From a virus: DNA of 52,576 nucleotides. The position numbers and the translations under genes are program-made. The notes beneath the pieces were generated by a model that was not told the DNA's origin, did not search any database, and saw only the letters and a program-made list of their open reading frames with translations. This document shows, in pieces, positions 7,662 through 15,558 of this stretch. Location of the stretch: IMG/VR virus record IMGVR_UViG_3300047560_000375, positions 1-52,576 of that record; one strand, written 5' to 3'. Within the stretch, counting starts at the first letter, position 1. Every line of letters starts with the position of its first letter.

Positions 7662-8387
7662 TTAACGTTTTGCTCTGCCTACTCCGCCACCAGCTGTTGG
7701 CTCGGGCATTTCTTCTGGCTCAGCCATTTCTTCAGCGCCTAATTCTTCGTCAGCACCTAACTCAGCACCAGCTTCTAAACCAGCATCTAAGCCTGCATCC
7801 ATTCCCATGTCAGCACCTAACTCAGCACCAGCTTCGAATCCAGCACCAGCTTGACCTGTAACAGTACCTAATGCTTCTTTCATTCCAGCAAATGCTTCTT
7901 TCAATGCCGCACTTAAAGCATCTAATTGTGCAGATACTTGTTGGTCGTATTGTTGACTTTCATTTGCGCCGATTTCAGATTCAATGCTTGACACTAATGC
8001 AGGTAATTCTTTAACTTGCATTTGACCTACTTCTTCTAGCATTTTTTGAACGCTATCAACTAAGTCTTGTGCGGCTAAAACAACTTGTGACTTTTCAACT
8101 TCTTCATTCTCAATAACGATACGTGTTTGAGGACGTGAACGCAATTCGTTATAGTGATGTGACAATGCTTGTTCCATGAACACTAGTTTCATGTATGGTT
8201 GGCTTGTCTGCTTTTGATGGAAATCAGCAGATTGCTTTGATTCTTTGATTAGACCACGTACTTTTTGTAGCATACTTCTAGTTGAGGACATGTTCATTCT
8301 TTCAACATTGAAAGACTGTTCATAATTCTCTTTTAGAGCTTTGCTAGCAATTGAGCGAGGGGTATAGTCGAGTTCGTTTAGTTTCAT
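7662..8387 (-). CDS. Coiled-coil protein with acidic Ala/Gly/Glu tail (possible prohead core protein)
   Basis: About 241 residues from ATG 8387 (MKLNELDYTPRS); a TTG at 8405 would add six residues but has no support. Residues 20-170 are long amphipathic helices. The last 60 residues are low-complexity repeats of Ala, Gly, Asp, Glu and Met (AGAELGADMGMDAGLDAGLE). At DNA level the tail holds a direct repeat of about 26 bases, at 7748-7774 and 7809-7835. Helical, acidic scaffolding-type composition and the MKLNEL start, shared with 9911-11392, suggest a prohead internal or scaffold protein. A GATAAATA element lies 29 bases upstream. Confidence 0.55.
   Translation of the reverse strand: MKLNELDYTPRSIASKALKENYEQSFNVERMNMSSTRSMLQKVRGLIKESKQSADFHQKQTSQPYMKLVFMEQALSHHYNELRSRPQTRIVIENEEVEKSQVVLAAQDLVDSVQKMLEEVGQMQVKELPALVSSIESEIGANESQQYDQQVSAQLDALSAALKEAFAGMKEALGTVTGQAGAGFEAGAELGADMGMDAGLDAGLEAGAELGADEELGAEEMAEPEEMPEPTAGGGVGRAKR
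7748..7835. repeat. Short direct repeat in the acidic tail region
   Basis: Two copies of a ~26-base unit beginning GTCAGCACCTAACTCAGCAC at about 7748 and 7809 encode the repeated AGAELGAD segments of the 7662-8387 protein. Confidence 0.6.
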
Positions 8388-8415
8388 AATTTTTGTTCCA
8401 GACAAATGTATAAAG

Positions 8416-8423
8416 TATTTATC
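8416..8423 (-). promoter_or_regulatory. Late-type promoter element GATAAATA
   Basis: GATAAATA on the minus strand, 28 bases before the ATG at 8387, in the gap after the gene ending at 8440. Confidence 0.5.
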
Positions 8424-8439
8424 ATTTTCGTTATTATTA

Positions 8440-8913
8440 TTAGGGTTTTGCGCTTAACCTGTTGAGTTGCCAATTTCTAGAGTCCTGCACATAACTCCCC
8501 AATTCCCCCAACATTCGTTTACGTTTCAGCTTATCTTCGCCCAATTTAGCTAGATAAATCAATTCGTCATCAGGGGATTTAGCACTTTTAGCCATTCTTT
8601 GATGCTGTGCGATATCAGTGTCAATACAGGCCAAATTTCTATCCAGTTCTAAAATACGTTTGCAGGCATGCATTACCACACGCTTGTCAAAGGTGCACCA
8701 AGCTACAGCATTTTTTAAAGTGTAGAATAGCAATTTGTTAATGATAGAGTCCCCTGTTACTTCGTACATATCTCCCACACGCATGATGGTATACTTGTTG
8801 AATAAACAATACGACCCGTCATCGTTTTTAAGCACTGACAAGTCTTGCAGGACCGTAATAGTTTTTTGGCCTATTGTTCTTTCAAATCTAGTGAAAATTT
8901 TAGGGTCAAACAT
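8440..8913 (-). CDS. Conserved hypothetical protein
   Basis: About 157 residues from ATG 8913 (MFDPKIFTRF). This start overlaps the upstream gene's TGA by eight bases (ATGTTTGA), a coupling arrangement; a TTG at 8928 is the only longer alternative. The first half has beta-type hydrophobic alternation, the second half (residues 70-150) is helical and Lys/Arg/Leu-rich. No catalytic motif, signal or membrane helix was found. I do not recognise the family. Co-transcribed with 8906-9364. Confidence 0.6.
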   Translation of the reverse strand: MFDPKIFTRFERTIGQKTITVLQDLSVLKNDDGSYCLFNKYTIMRVGDMYEVTGDSIINKLLFYTLKNAVAWCTFDKRVVMHACKRILELDRNLACIDTDIAQHQRMAKSAKSPDDELIYLAKLGEDKLKRKRMLGELGSYVQDSRNWQLNRLSAKP

Positions 8914-9364
8914 TTTTCGATATTTCAAAATATATATTCCTTAATTCGTCGGACGCATCAAGCACTGCTGGTAATTTATCCCATGTAGTAGAACACTTGA
9001 CCATGGGTATTTGGTCACAGTCTCTATACAATGCGCCCAACTCACTAACACCATCGTAGAATACACTATGGTGCTGTACTTCAAAATCAAATGACCAGCA
9101 GGGGTATGTGTTATCATCTTCTTGTTCAAACAAGAATCCAAACTCAGTGAATTCGTCAAAACGAATGTCTTTACGTTCAGGCTTTCTAATAACATCAGGC
9201 TGACTTCTTAATGAAATAGCCTGTAAAATCGTGTCAAAGTTGCATTGCGTATTGCGTCTATGTAGCCACTGTTCTACATTTTGTCCCTCTTCAGGGCGGT
9301 GACGGTTGAGCACGTTTGTTTGCGTAATATCAAAAAGAGTATAGCAAGTAATTCTGTAGCTCAT
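8906..9364 (-). CDS. Conserved hypothetical protein
   Basis: A 152-residue soluble protein starting MSYRITCYTLFDITQT. It has a central run of aromatic and acidic residues (EFGFLFEQEDDNTYPCWSF) and no recognised motif. ATG 9364 has no ribosome binding site; a late-promoter-like ATTAAATA ends five bases before the ATG. It is first of a two-gene unit with 8440-8913 and lies just downstream of a terminator. Confidence 0.6.
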   Translation of the reverse strand: MSYRITCYTLFDITQTNVLNRHRPEEGQNVEQWLHRRNTQCNFDTILQAISLRSQPDVIRKPERKDIRFDEFTEFGFLFEQEDDNTYPCWSFDFEVQHHSVFYDGVSELGALYRDCDQIPMVKCSTTWDKLPAVLDASDELRNIYFEISKNV

Positions 9365-9369
9365 ACTAC

Positions 9370-9377
9370 TATTTAAT
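9370..9377 (-). promoter_or_regulatory. Late-type promoter variant ATTAAATA
   Basis: ATTAAATA on the minus strand followed by GTAGT and the ATG at 9364. Two bases differ from TATAAATA, so weaker than the other elements. Confidence 0.35.
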
Positions 9378-9383
9378 AGAGGT

Positions 9384-9412
9384 AAAAAAACCCGAGAAAT
9401 TCTCGGGTTCTT
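9384..9412 (-). terminator. Intrinsic terminator after 9428-9793
   Basis: On the minus strand: GAACCCGAG, AATT loop region, CTCGGGTT and T7. Stem CCCGAGA/TCTCGGG at 9391-9407. Confidence 0.85.
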
Positions 9413-9427
9413 TTAGTTAAGTTATAA

Positions 9428-9793
9428 TTAACCTGTGAATGTAGCAGAAGCCGCTACAGTTACAGCTTCAACAGCCGCTGTCAAAGCAGTGTCTAAAGTT
9501 GTAGTTGTCCATGCGCCTGTTGGATAAACAGCAATAGCTAATGTGTCGTCTGTTGTATCTGTGTATTCATACATATAGATTGTAGCTAATTGCTGAATAG
9601 TTTGAACTGCTGTGTTCAACTGAGTTGTTGTCAATGCACCTGTGAAAGTGATTGTGAAGAAGTCCAATTTTGGACCTTGTGGTTGAACTGTAGCGCCAGA
9701 TGTAACTGCGTTAACACCGCTGTTTGTGTATGCGAAACTATCGTAGTTAATTAGTGGTAAGTAATCACCATTTGTACGTGTAAATTGTGCCAT
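9428..9793 (-). CDS. Small structural-type protein, unknown
   Basis: A 121-residue protein starting MAQFTRTNGDYLPLINYD, rich in Thr, Ala and Val with few charges. It includes two matching helix-type segments, TTTQLNTAVQTIQQL and TTTLDTALTAAVEAV, that may reflect an internal duplication. It forms a single-gene transcription unit: late-type promoter with a leader hairpin in front and a strong terminator behind, the arrangement expected of an abundant virion protein. AAGGA lies before ATG 9793. Family not recognised. Confidence 0.6.
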   Translation of the reverse strand: MAQFTRTNGDYLPLINYDSFAYTNSGVNAVTSGATVQPQGPKLDFFTITFTGALTTTQLNTAVQTIQQLATIYMYEYTDTTDDTLAIAVYPTGAWTTTTLDTALTAAVEAVTVAASATFTG

Positions 9794-9815
9794 GATATAA
9801 AATCCTTAATATGTT

Positions 9816-9855
9816 GAAGCCTACTGCTTCATATACTTATTTATGCCTGGCATAA
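9816..9855 (-). promoter_or_regulatory. Late-type promoter CATAAATA, overlapping palindrome and leader hairpin
   Basis: CATAAATA on the minus strand at 9838-9845. A perfect 15-base palindrome TTATGCC-T-GGCATAA (9841-9855) overlaps it. Downstream in the leader is a hairpin GAAGC/GCTTC (9816-9830) before AAGGA and the ATG at 9793. Confidence 0.5.
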
Positions 9856-9893
9856 AAAAATCTCGGTTTGACTATCCAAAACCGAGATTTTTA
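9854..9893 (-). terminator. Intrinsic terminator after 9911-11392
   Basis: AAATCTCGGTTTT / AAACCGAGATTT stem with a seven-base T-run on the minus strand, starting 18 bases after the stop codon at 9911. The T-tract runs into the next promoter. Confidence 0.85.
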
Positions 9894-9910
9894 TCGTTAA
9901 AACTTAGCAT

Positions 9911-11392
9911 TTATTGCGCTACAGGAGCCTTAACTCTTGCAGGACGCTTGCTAGCTTTAGCAAGTTTAGCATCTATATTTGATGCTTGGTTAGGATTAGT
10001 AGGACTTGCTATATGCCTCATTCCTCGGCCTGTTGCAACTTGTGTGCCACCGGTGCTCGTCTGACCACGTGCTGATAATTGTCTTGCCATGTTAGCCATT
10101 GCGCTTGGTTCGCTAGCTGGTTCTGCCGCTGTAGCAGTCGGTAATTGTTTCTCTAATGCCGCAAGAATTCGTTGTTTACCCTTTTTATCTAGTTTACTTA
10201 GCAAGTCTTTCACTTGCATGTAAACTGATTTTTCTTTTTCCTTCGCTTGCGCCGGAGTTGTTACTGCTGATGGTGTTGTAGTTGGTGTTGTTGTTGCAGT
10301 ATCACTTGTAGGGGTAGTTGTATCAGTAGGTGTGTTTGTTAATCCAGCACCCTTTGCAAATGCACTCGCTAATCCACCCTGTGACTGTTGATGTGGTTCT
10401 GTTGTAGCATCTTGTTGACCAGCTGTATCAGAATAAGAAAGAGCATAACCTAGATTAGCTAATTTAGTGAATGCGGCTTTACCTTTATCTTGTTTGTATG
10501 TAGCTTGAACTGCGTCTGCTAATGACTTGATTTGTGCTTGAATGTCAGGTCTGTTGAGATTTACATTCTTCATGTATTTTTTAAAGAATGATTGAACGTA
10601 TGAACTGATGGAGGGCTTTGTAGGTGCTGTAGGTGCTGTAGCGTCTGCCTCATCTATTCTTAAGATAGATTCAAAAATAACGTTTAATTTAGAAAACGTA
10701 TTCTCTTTGAATACAGGTTTTGTTTGTGCTGGTGTATTTGGTTTTCTGTTATTCTTCCATACAGCAGGGGCAGTTGCAACTTTACTAAACGGTGCAGCCT
10801 GCTGATTTGCTGCCGCTGTAGCAGCCGCTTGCTTTTGTTGACGAATATTCTGTGCTTGTATAGCTGGCTGATTTGCAGGTAATTTACTGACGGGAGCCAT
10901 TTGTTGTTGTGCAGTTTGAGTAGCTGCCGCTTGCTTTTGCTGTCTAATTTGCGCCGGCGTTAATTGTGTAGGTTGTGTAGGGGCAACTTTATTAACAGGC
11001 TTCATTTGCGCTTGTGCATTTTTTGCGGCCAGTGCTTGCTTTTGTTGTCTGATTTGTGCAGGTGTTAGTTGACCTGATACGTTATTAGGCTCGCTCGGTG
11101 TTACAGTAGGTGCGGGTGACGGTGTCTGTTGCTGTTGAACAGGGGGTGTGGGCTGGGCATTACTTCCCATGTCAACTAGACCACTTTCAATTGCGCTTGC
11201 TAAATCGGTTGATGCTCTGCCTACGAAATCGCTGATATACGTATTCTTAGCCATTTTATCTTTGACTGATAACTGGCCCTCGCCTCTACCTAACAATCTA
11301 TTTCCGACTTGCTGTGTGCCAGCGGCTCCGAAGCTACCTATAACATGGCTTAAGTCTAGTTCTTGTAATTCTTTAAATTCATTCAGTTTCAC
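9911..11392 (-). CDS. Low-complexity Gln/Ala/Pro-rich protein with capsid-targeting-like N-terminus
   Basis: 493 residues from GTG 11392, supported by AAGGA eight bases upstream. The N-terminus MKLNEFKELQELDLS resembles T4 prohead-targeting peptides, which are cut by the gp21 protease after (L/I)-x-E. Residues about 105-215 hold three copies of a roughly 40-residue Gln/Ala repeat centred on IRQQKQA and followed by P(V/F)xK. Residues about 260-330 are a helical segment (SYVQSFFKKYMK), followed by a Thr/Pro linker, then a basic C-terminal tail (KLAKASKRPARVKAPVAQ). A disordered, DNA- or capsid-associated internal head protein is plausible but inferred. Overlaps the upstream gene by 14 bases. 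Confidence 0.6.
   Translation of the reverse strand: MKLNEFKELQELDLSHVIGSFGAAGTQQVGNRLLGRGEGQLSVKDKMAKNTYISDFVGRASTDLASAIESGLVDMGSNAQPTPPVQQQQTPSPAPTVTPSEPNNVSGQLTPAQIRQQKQALAAKNAQAQMKPVNKVAPTQPTQLTPAQIRQQKQAAATQTAQQQMAPVSKLPANQPAIQAQNIRQQKQAAATAAANQQAAPFSKVATAPAVWKNNRKPNTPAQTKPVFKENTFSKLNVIFESILRIDEADATAPTAPTKPSISSYVQSFFKKYMKNVNLNRPDIQAQIKSLADAVQATYKQDKGKAAFTKLANLGYALSYSDTAGQQDATTEPHQQSQGGLASAFAKGAGLTNTPTDTTTPTSDTATTTPTTTPSAVTTPAQAKEKEKSVYMQVKDLLSKLDKKGKQRILAALEKQLPTATAAEPASEPSAMANMARQLSARGQTSTGGTQVATGRGMRHIASPTNPNQASNIDAKLAKASKRPARVKAPVAQ
10750..11070. repeat. Triple tandem repeat within 9911-11392
   Basis: Three units of about 110-130 bases encode IRQQKQA-type Gln/Ala blocks separated by P(V/F)xK linkers (11030-11060, 10920-10955 and 10820-10850). 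Protein repeat is clear; the DNA copies have diverged. Confidence 0.6.
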
Positions 11393-11627
11393 GATTTTTC
11401 CTTAAAGATTTTGCAAATCTTTGTTGGTCTCTGCTTTTAATGGCGCTTAAAAGTTTCTTTTCAAGAATTTGAGCTTTTTCGGCTGGATAATGACGATTAA
11501 TCATCTCCAATAGGTGTATTGCACTAGCAATGATATTGCTAGCCCTACTCTCAATAACATGTCCCGTATCACGGTTATTTCCGAGTGCTTCTAATTCCTG
11601 CAAAAGGGAGCGAGTTTGTTTTTGCAT
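11379..11627 (-). CDS. Small conserved helical phage protein
   Basis: An 82-residue, fully helical protein, MQKQTRSLLQELEALG at the start, then HVIESRASNIIASAIHLLEMI and a basic C-terminal end (KSRDQQRFAKSLRK). The combination of HVIESRA and the closing basic helix recurs in small unannotated proteins of aquatic T4-like phages, as I recall. Function unknown. ATG 11627 with AGGA upstream; its end overlaps the GTG of 9911-11392, so the two are translated together. Confidence 0.65.
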   Translation of the reverse strand: MQKQTRSLLQELEALGNNRDTGHVIESRASNIIASAIHLLEMINRHYPAEKAQILEKKLLSAIKSRDQQRFAKSLRKNRETE

Positions 11628-11643
11628 ATAATTATCCTACAAG

Positions 11644-11651
11644 TATTTATG
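11644..11651 (-). promoter_or_regulatory. Late-type promoter element CATAAATA
   Basis: CATAAATA on the minus strand, 16 bases before ATG 11627, leaving a short leader that contains AGGA. Confidence 0.45.
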
Positions 11652-11666
11652 CTATTTCCAGAATAA

Positions 11667-13106
11667 TTATTTCTTTAAGGAATTCAATAGTGATTTGAGC
11701 TTAGTGCTCTGTACGTCAACTACGACATTTTTGCTCAATGGTTCCGGCATTATTTCTCCGGTAGATTCGTCTATAGTTGACTGGGGTTTAATTCTACTCA
11801 TAATGTCGTTAGGGCTTGGACTGGGTTTATATTTTGCTTGTTGTTCAGCATATCCGTCCGGATCGCTATCAGAAATTCGCATAGTTTCAATATCATAGTC
11901 CAAGTCAATCTTCATACCCACGCCCGTTGAACTACGTGATTTCATACATTGAATTTGATACTTACCCTTCTCCCGCATGTGACGGCTTGTAAAGATACCG
12001 AACACGTTATCTGCTGTGTTAATCTTACTAATACCACCAGCAATGTGACTGTGGTCGAATTCGATTTCATCGACGGCTGAACGATTTAACTGTGATGCAG
12101 TTACTAACAATATTCCTAGTTCTTTAGCTAAGTTACGCAATTCTTCTGCTACATACTTGTCTTTGATAAACTGGTCGTTAGGATTAACTTTCACAGAAAC
12201 TGGCATGACCAAGTCTAAGTAATCGACCATCACAAAGTCAACTTTGATACCTGTTTGAATCTGTACTTCTTTTAAGTAACTACGAATGTCATTGACGTTA
12301 CTCTGAGCAGGTAATGCTTTGACACGATATTTACCTGCATGTTTTGAAACCATCTTAACTTTCAAGTGTGTTGAATCAATGTCTTTGCGAATTGATTTAG
12401 TTCCTTGATTAGTCAACATAGCATCAGTACGCAAACTTGTTAGTTCTTCTGAAAGTTCTAGTGTGATGTAAACACCACTCATTCCAACTTGCAACCAATT
12501 CAATGCTAAGTTCATCATAACAAGTGACTTACCTGAACCTGAGCCACCTGCAAAGATGTTCAATTCACCACGGCTCATACCACCATAGAGAATCTTATCC
12601 ATTTGGGGCCAGCCAGTAGATACTTGTCCACCTGCATTAAAGTATTTGTTGATACGTGCCTTAGGATCAGCAAAGTAATCAGTACCCATGTCTTTCTGTA
12701 GACTAATCTGTACTGCGTCCTTGATTAGTTTTTCAACTGGTGCGAACTCACCCTTCTCAAGCATATCAGCGGCTTTAAGAATAGCACGTTCTAATTCTTG
12801 TCTTTTAGTGAATGCTTCAAACGCATCTAAGAACCACTCGTTGTGTCCTTCATTCAATTCAGGTATCGGTTCAATGTCAACACCTGTCATCGCTTGAATC
12901 TGAGTGCGATCAGGCAATACTTTGTATTTGTCTGTATGTTCTTTGTACATTTCAGCCACTGGTCTAAGTGACTTGTCAAAATTCTCACTGTTCATAATGT
13001 TCATAACCCGAGTATATAACTCAGCGTCAGACAACATCATTCTCAAAAATAATTTTTGTACGTCCGGTGTATATTCTATTTGTTTAGAATCCGTTTTGTT
13101 TACCAA
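11667..13106 (-). CDS. 41: Replicative DNA helicase (T4 gp41/DnaB-like)
   Basis: 479 residues, close to the 475 of T4 gp41. Walker A GGSGSGKS lies at residues 187-194; the following GVYITLELSEE and the DFVMVDYLDLV Walker B strand match DnaB-family RecA-like motors. The N-terminal 130 residues are the helical, primase-interacting part. Role: hexameric 5'-3' helicase at the phage fork, paired with the primase encoded immediately upstream. The start is a TTG at 13106 with GAGG eight bases before it; it overlaps the primase gene by 23 bases, so the two subunits of the primosome are translationally coupled. The last 60 residues are a Pro/Ser-rich tail. Confidence 0.92.
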   Translation of the reverse strand: MVNKTDSKQIEYTPDVQKLFLRMMLSDAELYTRVMNIMNSENFDKSLRPVAEMYKEHTDKYKVLPDRTQIQAMTGVDIEPIPELNEGHNEWFLDAFEAFTKRQELERAILKAADMLEKGEFAPVEKLIKDAVQISLQKDMGTDYFADPKARINKYFNAGGQVSTGWPQMDKILYGGMSRGELNIFAGGSGSGKSLVMMNLALNWLQVGMSGVYITLELSEELTSLRTDAMLTNQGTKSIRKDIDSTHLKVKMVSKHAGKYRVKALPAQSNVNDIRSYLKEVQIQTGIKVDFVMVDYLDLVMPVSVKVNPNDQFIKDKYVAEELRNLAKELGILLVTASQLNRSAVDEIEFDHSHIAGGISKINTADNVFGIFTSRHMREKGKYQIQCMKSRSSTGVGMKIDLDYDIETMRISDSDPDGYAEQQAKYKPSPSPNDIMSRIKPQSTIDESTGEIMPEPLSKNVVVDVQSTKLKSLLNSLKK

Positions 13107-14058
13107 TTTTCTTCCTCTGCATTTCTATCTTTATTTTACTATTAGTTGCATTCTGTATGATACTTAGTAGGGTAGGTAGTTTGCCATATTTAACTACCGC
13201 ATCGTTCACATCCTTCACATCATTATCCCAATTCGGCAAGCTAACTTGGTAGCCTAGTTCTAGTGCCCTATCACACATTTTCATTCCCGTAGCATCACGA
13301 TCGGGTACTACAATAATTTGTTTATTCAACGTTCCCAACAATAACGCTTGATCCGAGCTTATGTCATCGTGCATCACTGCTACGCCGTCAATACTCAATG
13401 CGTCAAATATACCTTCTGTTAAAATACAAAATTGCCATTCGGGTTTTTGAATATCGATATTGAATACATATCCCTGTTGTTGCTCATTAATGTATTTTGG
13501 AATTTTGTTGTCTAAGAATCTACTCGTATGTCCTACGATTTTATTCTTATATGTGTATGGTATAATGACACGGTTTGCCATTCTACCTTTTTCATGCGGT
13601 GTGATTAAGAAGGGATATTCACTAGTATCTATCTTGCGTTTGTGCAGATAGTCTACGTATACTTTGTGTTCTGTGTTGTTTTGGTCAACAAGTTCACCTT
13701 CAGGTAACTCGTGTTCGTCAAATTTTATTTTGATTTTCTTTTTAGGTTGAGTGAAGTCCAGTAAGTCTTTGTGTTGTAAACTTTCTAAACTCCATCTTTG
13801 TACTTGCTGTTCATCGATTCCGCACCACACTAATAAGTTGCGTGTTTTTGAATTGATACTACGACCTAGTGTGAAATTGCACTTGAAACCACAATTGAAA
13901 CAATGCATTGTCCAGTTGTGTCCATCAAATTTGATACCACCTCGCATACGCTTATCGGATCTATGCCCGAAGTGGTTGCAACAAACTGCGTTGAAACTTG
14001 TCCAACCACTTGACGTTTGTTTTTTCTTACCGGGTATTATAGATAGGATATCAAACAC
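13084..14058 (-). CDS. 61: DNA primase (T4 gp61/DnaG-like)
   Basis: 324 residues, similar to T4 gp61 (342). An N-terminal zinc-binding module is visible: CCNHFGH at residues 26-32 and CFNC at 53-56. The TOPRIM core has the catalytic Glu at LTEGIFDALS (Glu215) and the D-x-D of VVPDRDATG (Asp253/Asp255). Role: synthesis of RNA primers on the lagging strand, within the gp41 helicase complex. Starts at GTG 14058. A sigma70-type promoter ends six bases before this codon and no ribosome binding site is present, so the transcript may be leaderless. Followed by the helicase with a 23-base overlap. Confidence 0.9.
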   Translation of the reverse strand: MFDILSIIPGKKKQTSSGWTSFNAVCCNHFGHRSDKRMRGGIKFDGHNWTMHCFNCGFKCNFTLGRSINSKTRNLLVWCGIDEQQVQRWSLESLQHKDLLDFTQPKKKIKIKFDEHELPEGELVDQNNTEHKVYVDYLHKRKIDTSEYPFLITPHEKGRMANRVIIPYTYKNKIVGHTSRFLDNKIPKYINEQQQGYVFNIDIQKPEWQFCILTEGIFDALSIDGVAVMHDDISSDQALLLGTLNKQIIVVPDRDATGMKMCDRALELGYQVSLPNWDNDVKDVNDAVVKYGKLPTLLSIIQNATNSKIKIEMQRKKIGKQNGF

Positions 14059-14064
14059 TATGAC

Positions 14065-14093
14065 AGTATAACGTTTTGCTTACAGAAAATCAA
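14065..14093 (-). promoter_or_regulatory. Sigma70-type promoter for primase-helicase
   Basis: Minus strand TTGATT (14088-14093), 17-base spacer, TATACT (14065-14070), then six bases to GTG 14058. Confidence 0.6.
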
Positions 14094-14109
14094 CTATTGT
14101 GGTTGATTT
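14087..14109 (-). terminator. Hairpin at the end of 14108-14794, weak terminator
   Basis: Perfect 8-bp stem AAATCAAC/GTTGATTT with a 7-base loop starting in the stop codon of the structural gene; only four T follow on the minus strand. Its distal arm contains the -35 of the primase promoter. Confidence 0.5.
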
Positions 14110-14794
14110 ATCTTGCCAATATGTTTGTAACTGCACCTGCATTGCTTGTGAATTGCATTCTGATATAAGGATGGTATCCACGGATTGTGTAACCTTTGGT
14201 TTCAGTGACGTTTGCTAAATCAACTTCTGTTGTGATTGGGTACCAGTCAGCGTCAACTACAGTAGAACCTTCAATGACTACGTTTCCATAATATTCCGTA
14301 TAGTGAGTTTGGATAGTCAATATTGGATTATCATTTGTAGTGATTACACTAGTGTAATAGATATGGTTAGATGTGTTTGCGTTGTTTGTATTCGGGAATT
14401 GCTGACCAGTTGGTATTGTTACTGGATAGCTAGGAACAAAGCTAGGCAACACTGAATTAACAATATTCATGTCACCACGAGCGCCTGCATTCTGATCCAC
14501 GAAAACAGGATAATCAAATTGCCCAACTGGAATCTCTAATGAATAGTATGCTTTTTGTGCGTCAATATCTTCGAGTTCAGCTGGATTTACAAACAATGCA
14601 CAAATACCAGTTGCGGGTAATTGTAGAGTCAGTGCCTTTTGTAACAATACTTCGTTACCCTCACTGTTGATAATTCTACACGTGATTTCTTTCCCTGTAA
14701 TATCAACAGGTTTTTGCTCTTGGTTTAAGAACTGGAATTGAATCTGGTTGTCAACTCCCTTATGTAGGGTTAAAGGTTTGGCGTAGACTGGCAT
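14108..14794 (-). CDS. Virion-type structural protein, unknown
   Basis: 228 residues from ATG 14794, chosen because AAGGAGATAT precedes it directly; a frame to 14872 exists but without a ribosome site. The protein starts MPVYAKPLTLHKG and continues with beta-rich sequence (residues 10-100 resemble an immunoglobulin-like 'ligand plus field' fold with QIQFQFLNQEQKPVDI). The C-terminal 80 residues alternate aromatic and Thr/Val residues. The middle is a Pro/Thr/Asn linker. Low charge and context point to a baseplate, tail or capsid accessory protein. No known name. Confidence 0.6.
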   Translation of the reverse strand: MPVYAKPLTLHKGVDNQIQFQFLNQEQKPVDITGKEITCRIINSEGNEVLLQKALTLQLPATGICALFVNPAELEDIDAQKAYYSLEIPVGQFDYPVFVDQNAGARGDMNIVNSVLPSFVPSYPVTIPTGQQFPNTNNANTSNHIYYTSVITTNDNPILTIQTHYTEYYGNVVIEGSTVVDADWYPITTEVDLANVTETKGYTIRGYHPYIRMQFTSNAGAVTNILAR

Positions 14795-14959
14795 ATATCT
14801 CCTTGGTGAATTGCCTGACAATAGTACGACAATATTTCGCTGAAAGTAATTAAAAACTGCGGTTGAATACACAAATGTAGGCTCCTGATAATGTATTTAG
14901 CTTTATAAACTTTTTGTGTTTGGTTTGCCCGATACTAAATATATTGACTTTTGAGTACA
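14795..14959. promoter_or_regulatory. Divergent intergenic region with two CTAAATA elements
   Basis: The only divergent gap in the window. GCTAAATA on the minus strand (14894-14901) faces the structural gene and ACTAAATA on the plus strand (14934-14941) faces the gene at 14960. Both resemble the late element with the first bases changed. No sigma70-type pair was found. Confidence 0.35.
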
Positions 14960-15340
14960 ATGATACAAAACGAATTTTTTAAGAAACTCAGCGAAAACCA
15001 CCCCTTCATCACAGTATGTTCATATGCCAACCAAGATTACGTTGGGATAGTTCAAAACCGTGATGACATGGTTACCACTATATATGATTATGGATCTATA
15101 ATTGATCCCTTGATAAAAGAAAAATTCCTAGAATTAGGTGATGTTTGGTGGTGGGAAAGTAATAGACTTATTCCTATTAACTTATTTCTAAAGGAAGAAT
15201 GGGCCCTGTTTAGGCCCTATCTAAGAACATTCAATAACAAAAGTTTAGTTATCGTACACGGACCTGTTTGTAGTATGGCTGAATTAAACAAACGCAGGTC
15301 TAAGCGCCGCTCTATCACATTAGTAAAAAGACTACCTTAA
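14960..15340 (+). CDS. Conserved hypothetical protein (only internal plus-strand gene)
   Basis: 126 residues from ATG 14960; the TTG at 14951 would add three residues. Starts MIQNEFFKKLSENHPFITVC, with an aromatic centre (LGDVWWWESNRLIPINLFL) and a basic C-terminal end (NKRRSKRRSITLVKRLP). The sequence looks like an Sm- or SH3-like small beta fold, with strand YVGIVQNRDDMVTTIYDYG; this is only an impression. Highly conserved-looking in aquatic T4-like phages, function unknown. Its stop overlaps that of the converging gene at 15337 and no terminator separates them. Confidence 0.65.
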   Translation: MIQNEFFKKLSENHPFITVCSYANQDYVGIVQNRDDMVTTIYDYGSIIDPLIKEKFLELGDVWWWESNRLIPINLFLKEEWALFRPYLRTFNNKSLVIVHGPVCSMAELNKRRSKRRSITLVKRLP

Positions 15341-15558
15341 AAATCTGTATTCTCTGACAGATATTTGTCAAATCTTTCAACGGCTTCGTTAAAGTCAATA
15401 GCCCAGACTTTTGCCTTCATAATACTTCCAACAATTTCCATATCAAACGGAATCGATCCGTTGAATCTGAAACTATCAGGGACTTCTACTTCTATGATAA
15501 ATTCCTGTAAATTTTTAGCTCTGAAAATTAAATTGGTTGCCATGTCTGCTGAATTCAT
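15337..15558 (-). CDS. Small hypothetical protein
   Basis: A 73-residue protein, MNSADMATNLIFRAKN at the start, with a beta-type first half and a helical end (FNEAVERFDKYLSENTDF). No recognised domain. ATG 15558 overlaps the stop of the DnaE-like gene (ATGA). It is the last gene of the 10-kb operon. Confidence 0.6.
   Translation of the reverse strand: MNSADMATNLIFRAKNLQEFIIEVEVPDSFRFNGSIPFDMEIVGSIMKAKVWAIDFNEAVERFDKYLSENTDF

Noticed and set aside
7740-7840. Considered as CRISPR-like repeat
   Set aside because: Repeat is in frame, encodes Ala/Gly/Glu residues and has only two copies with no spacers.
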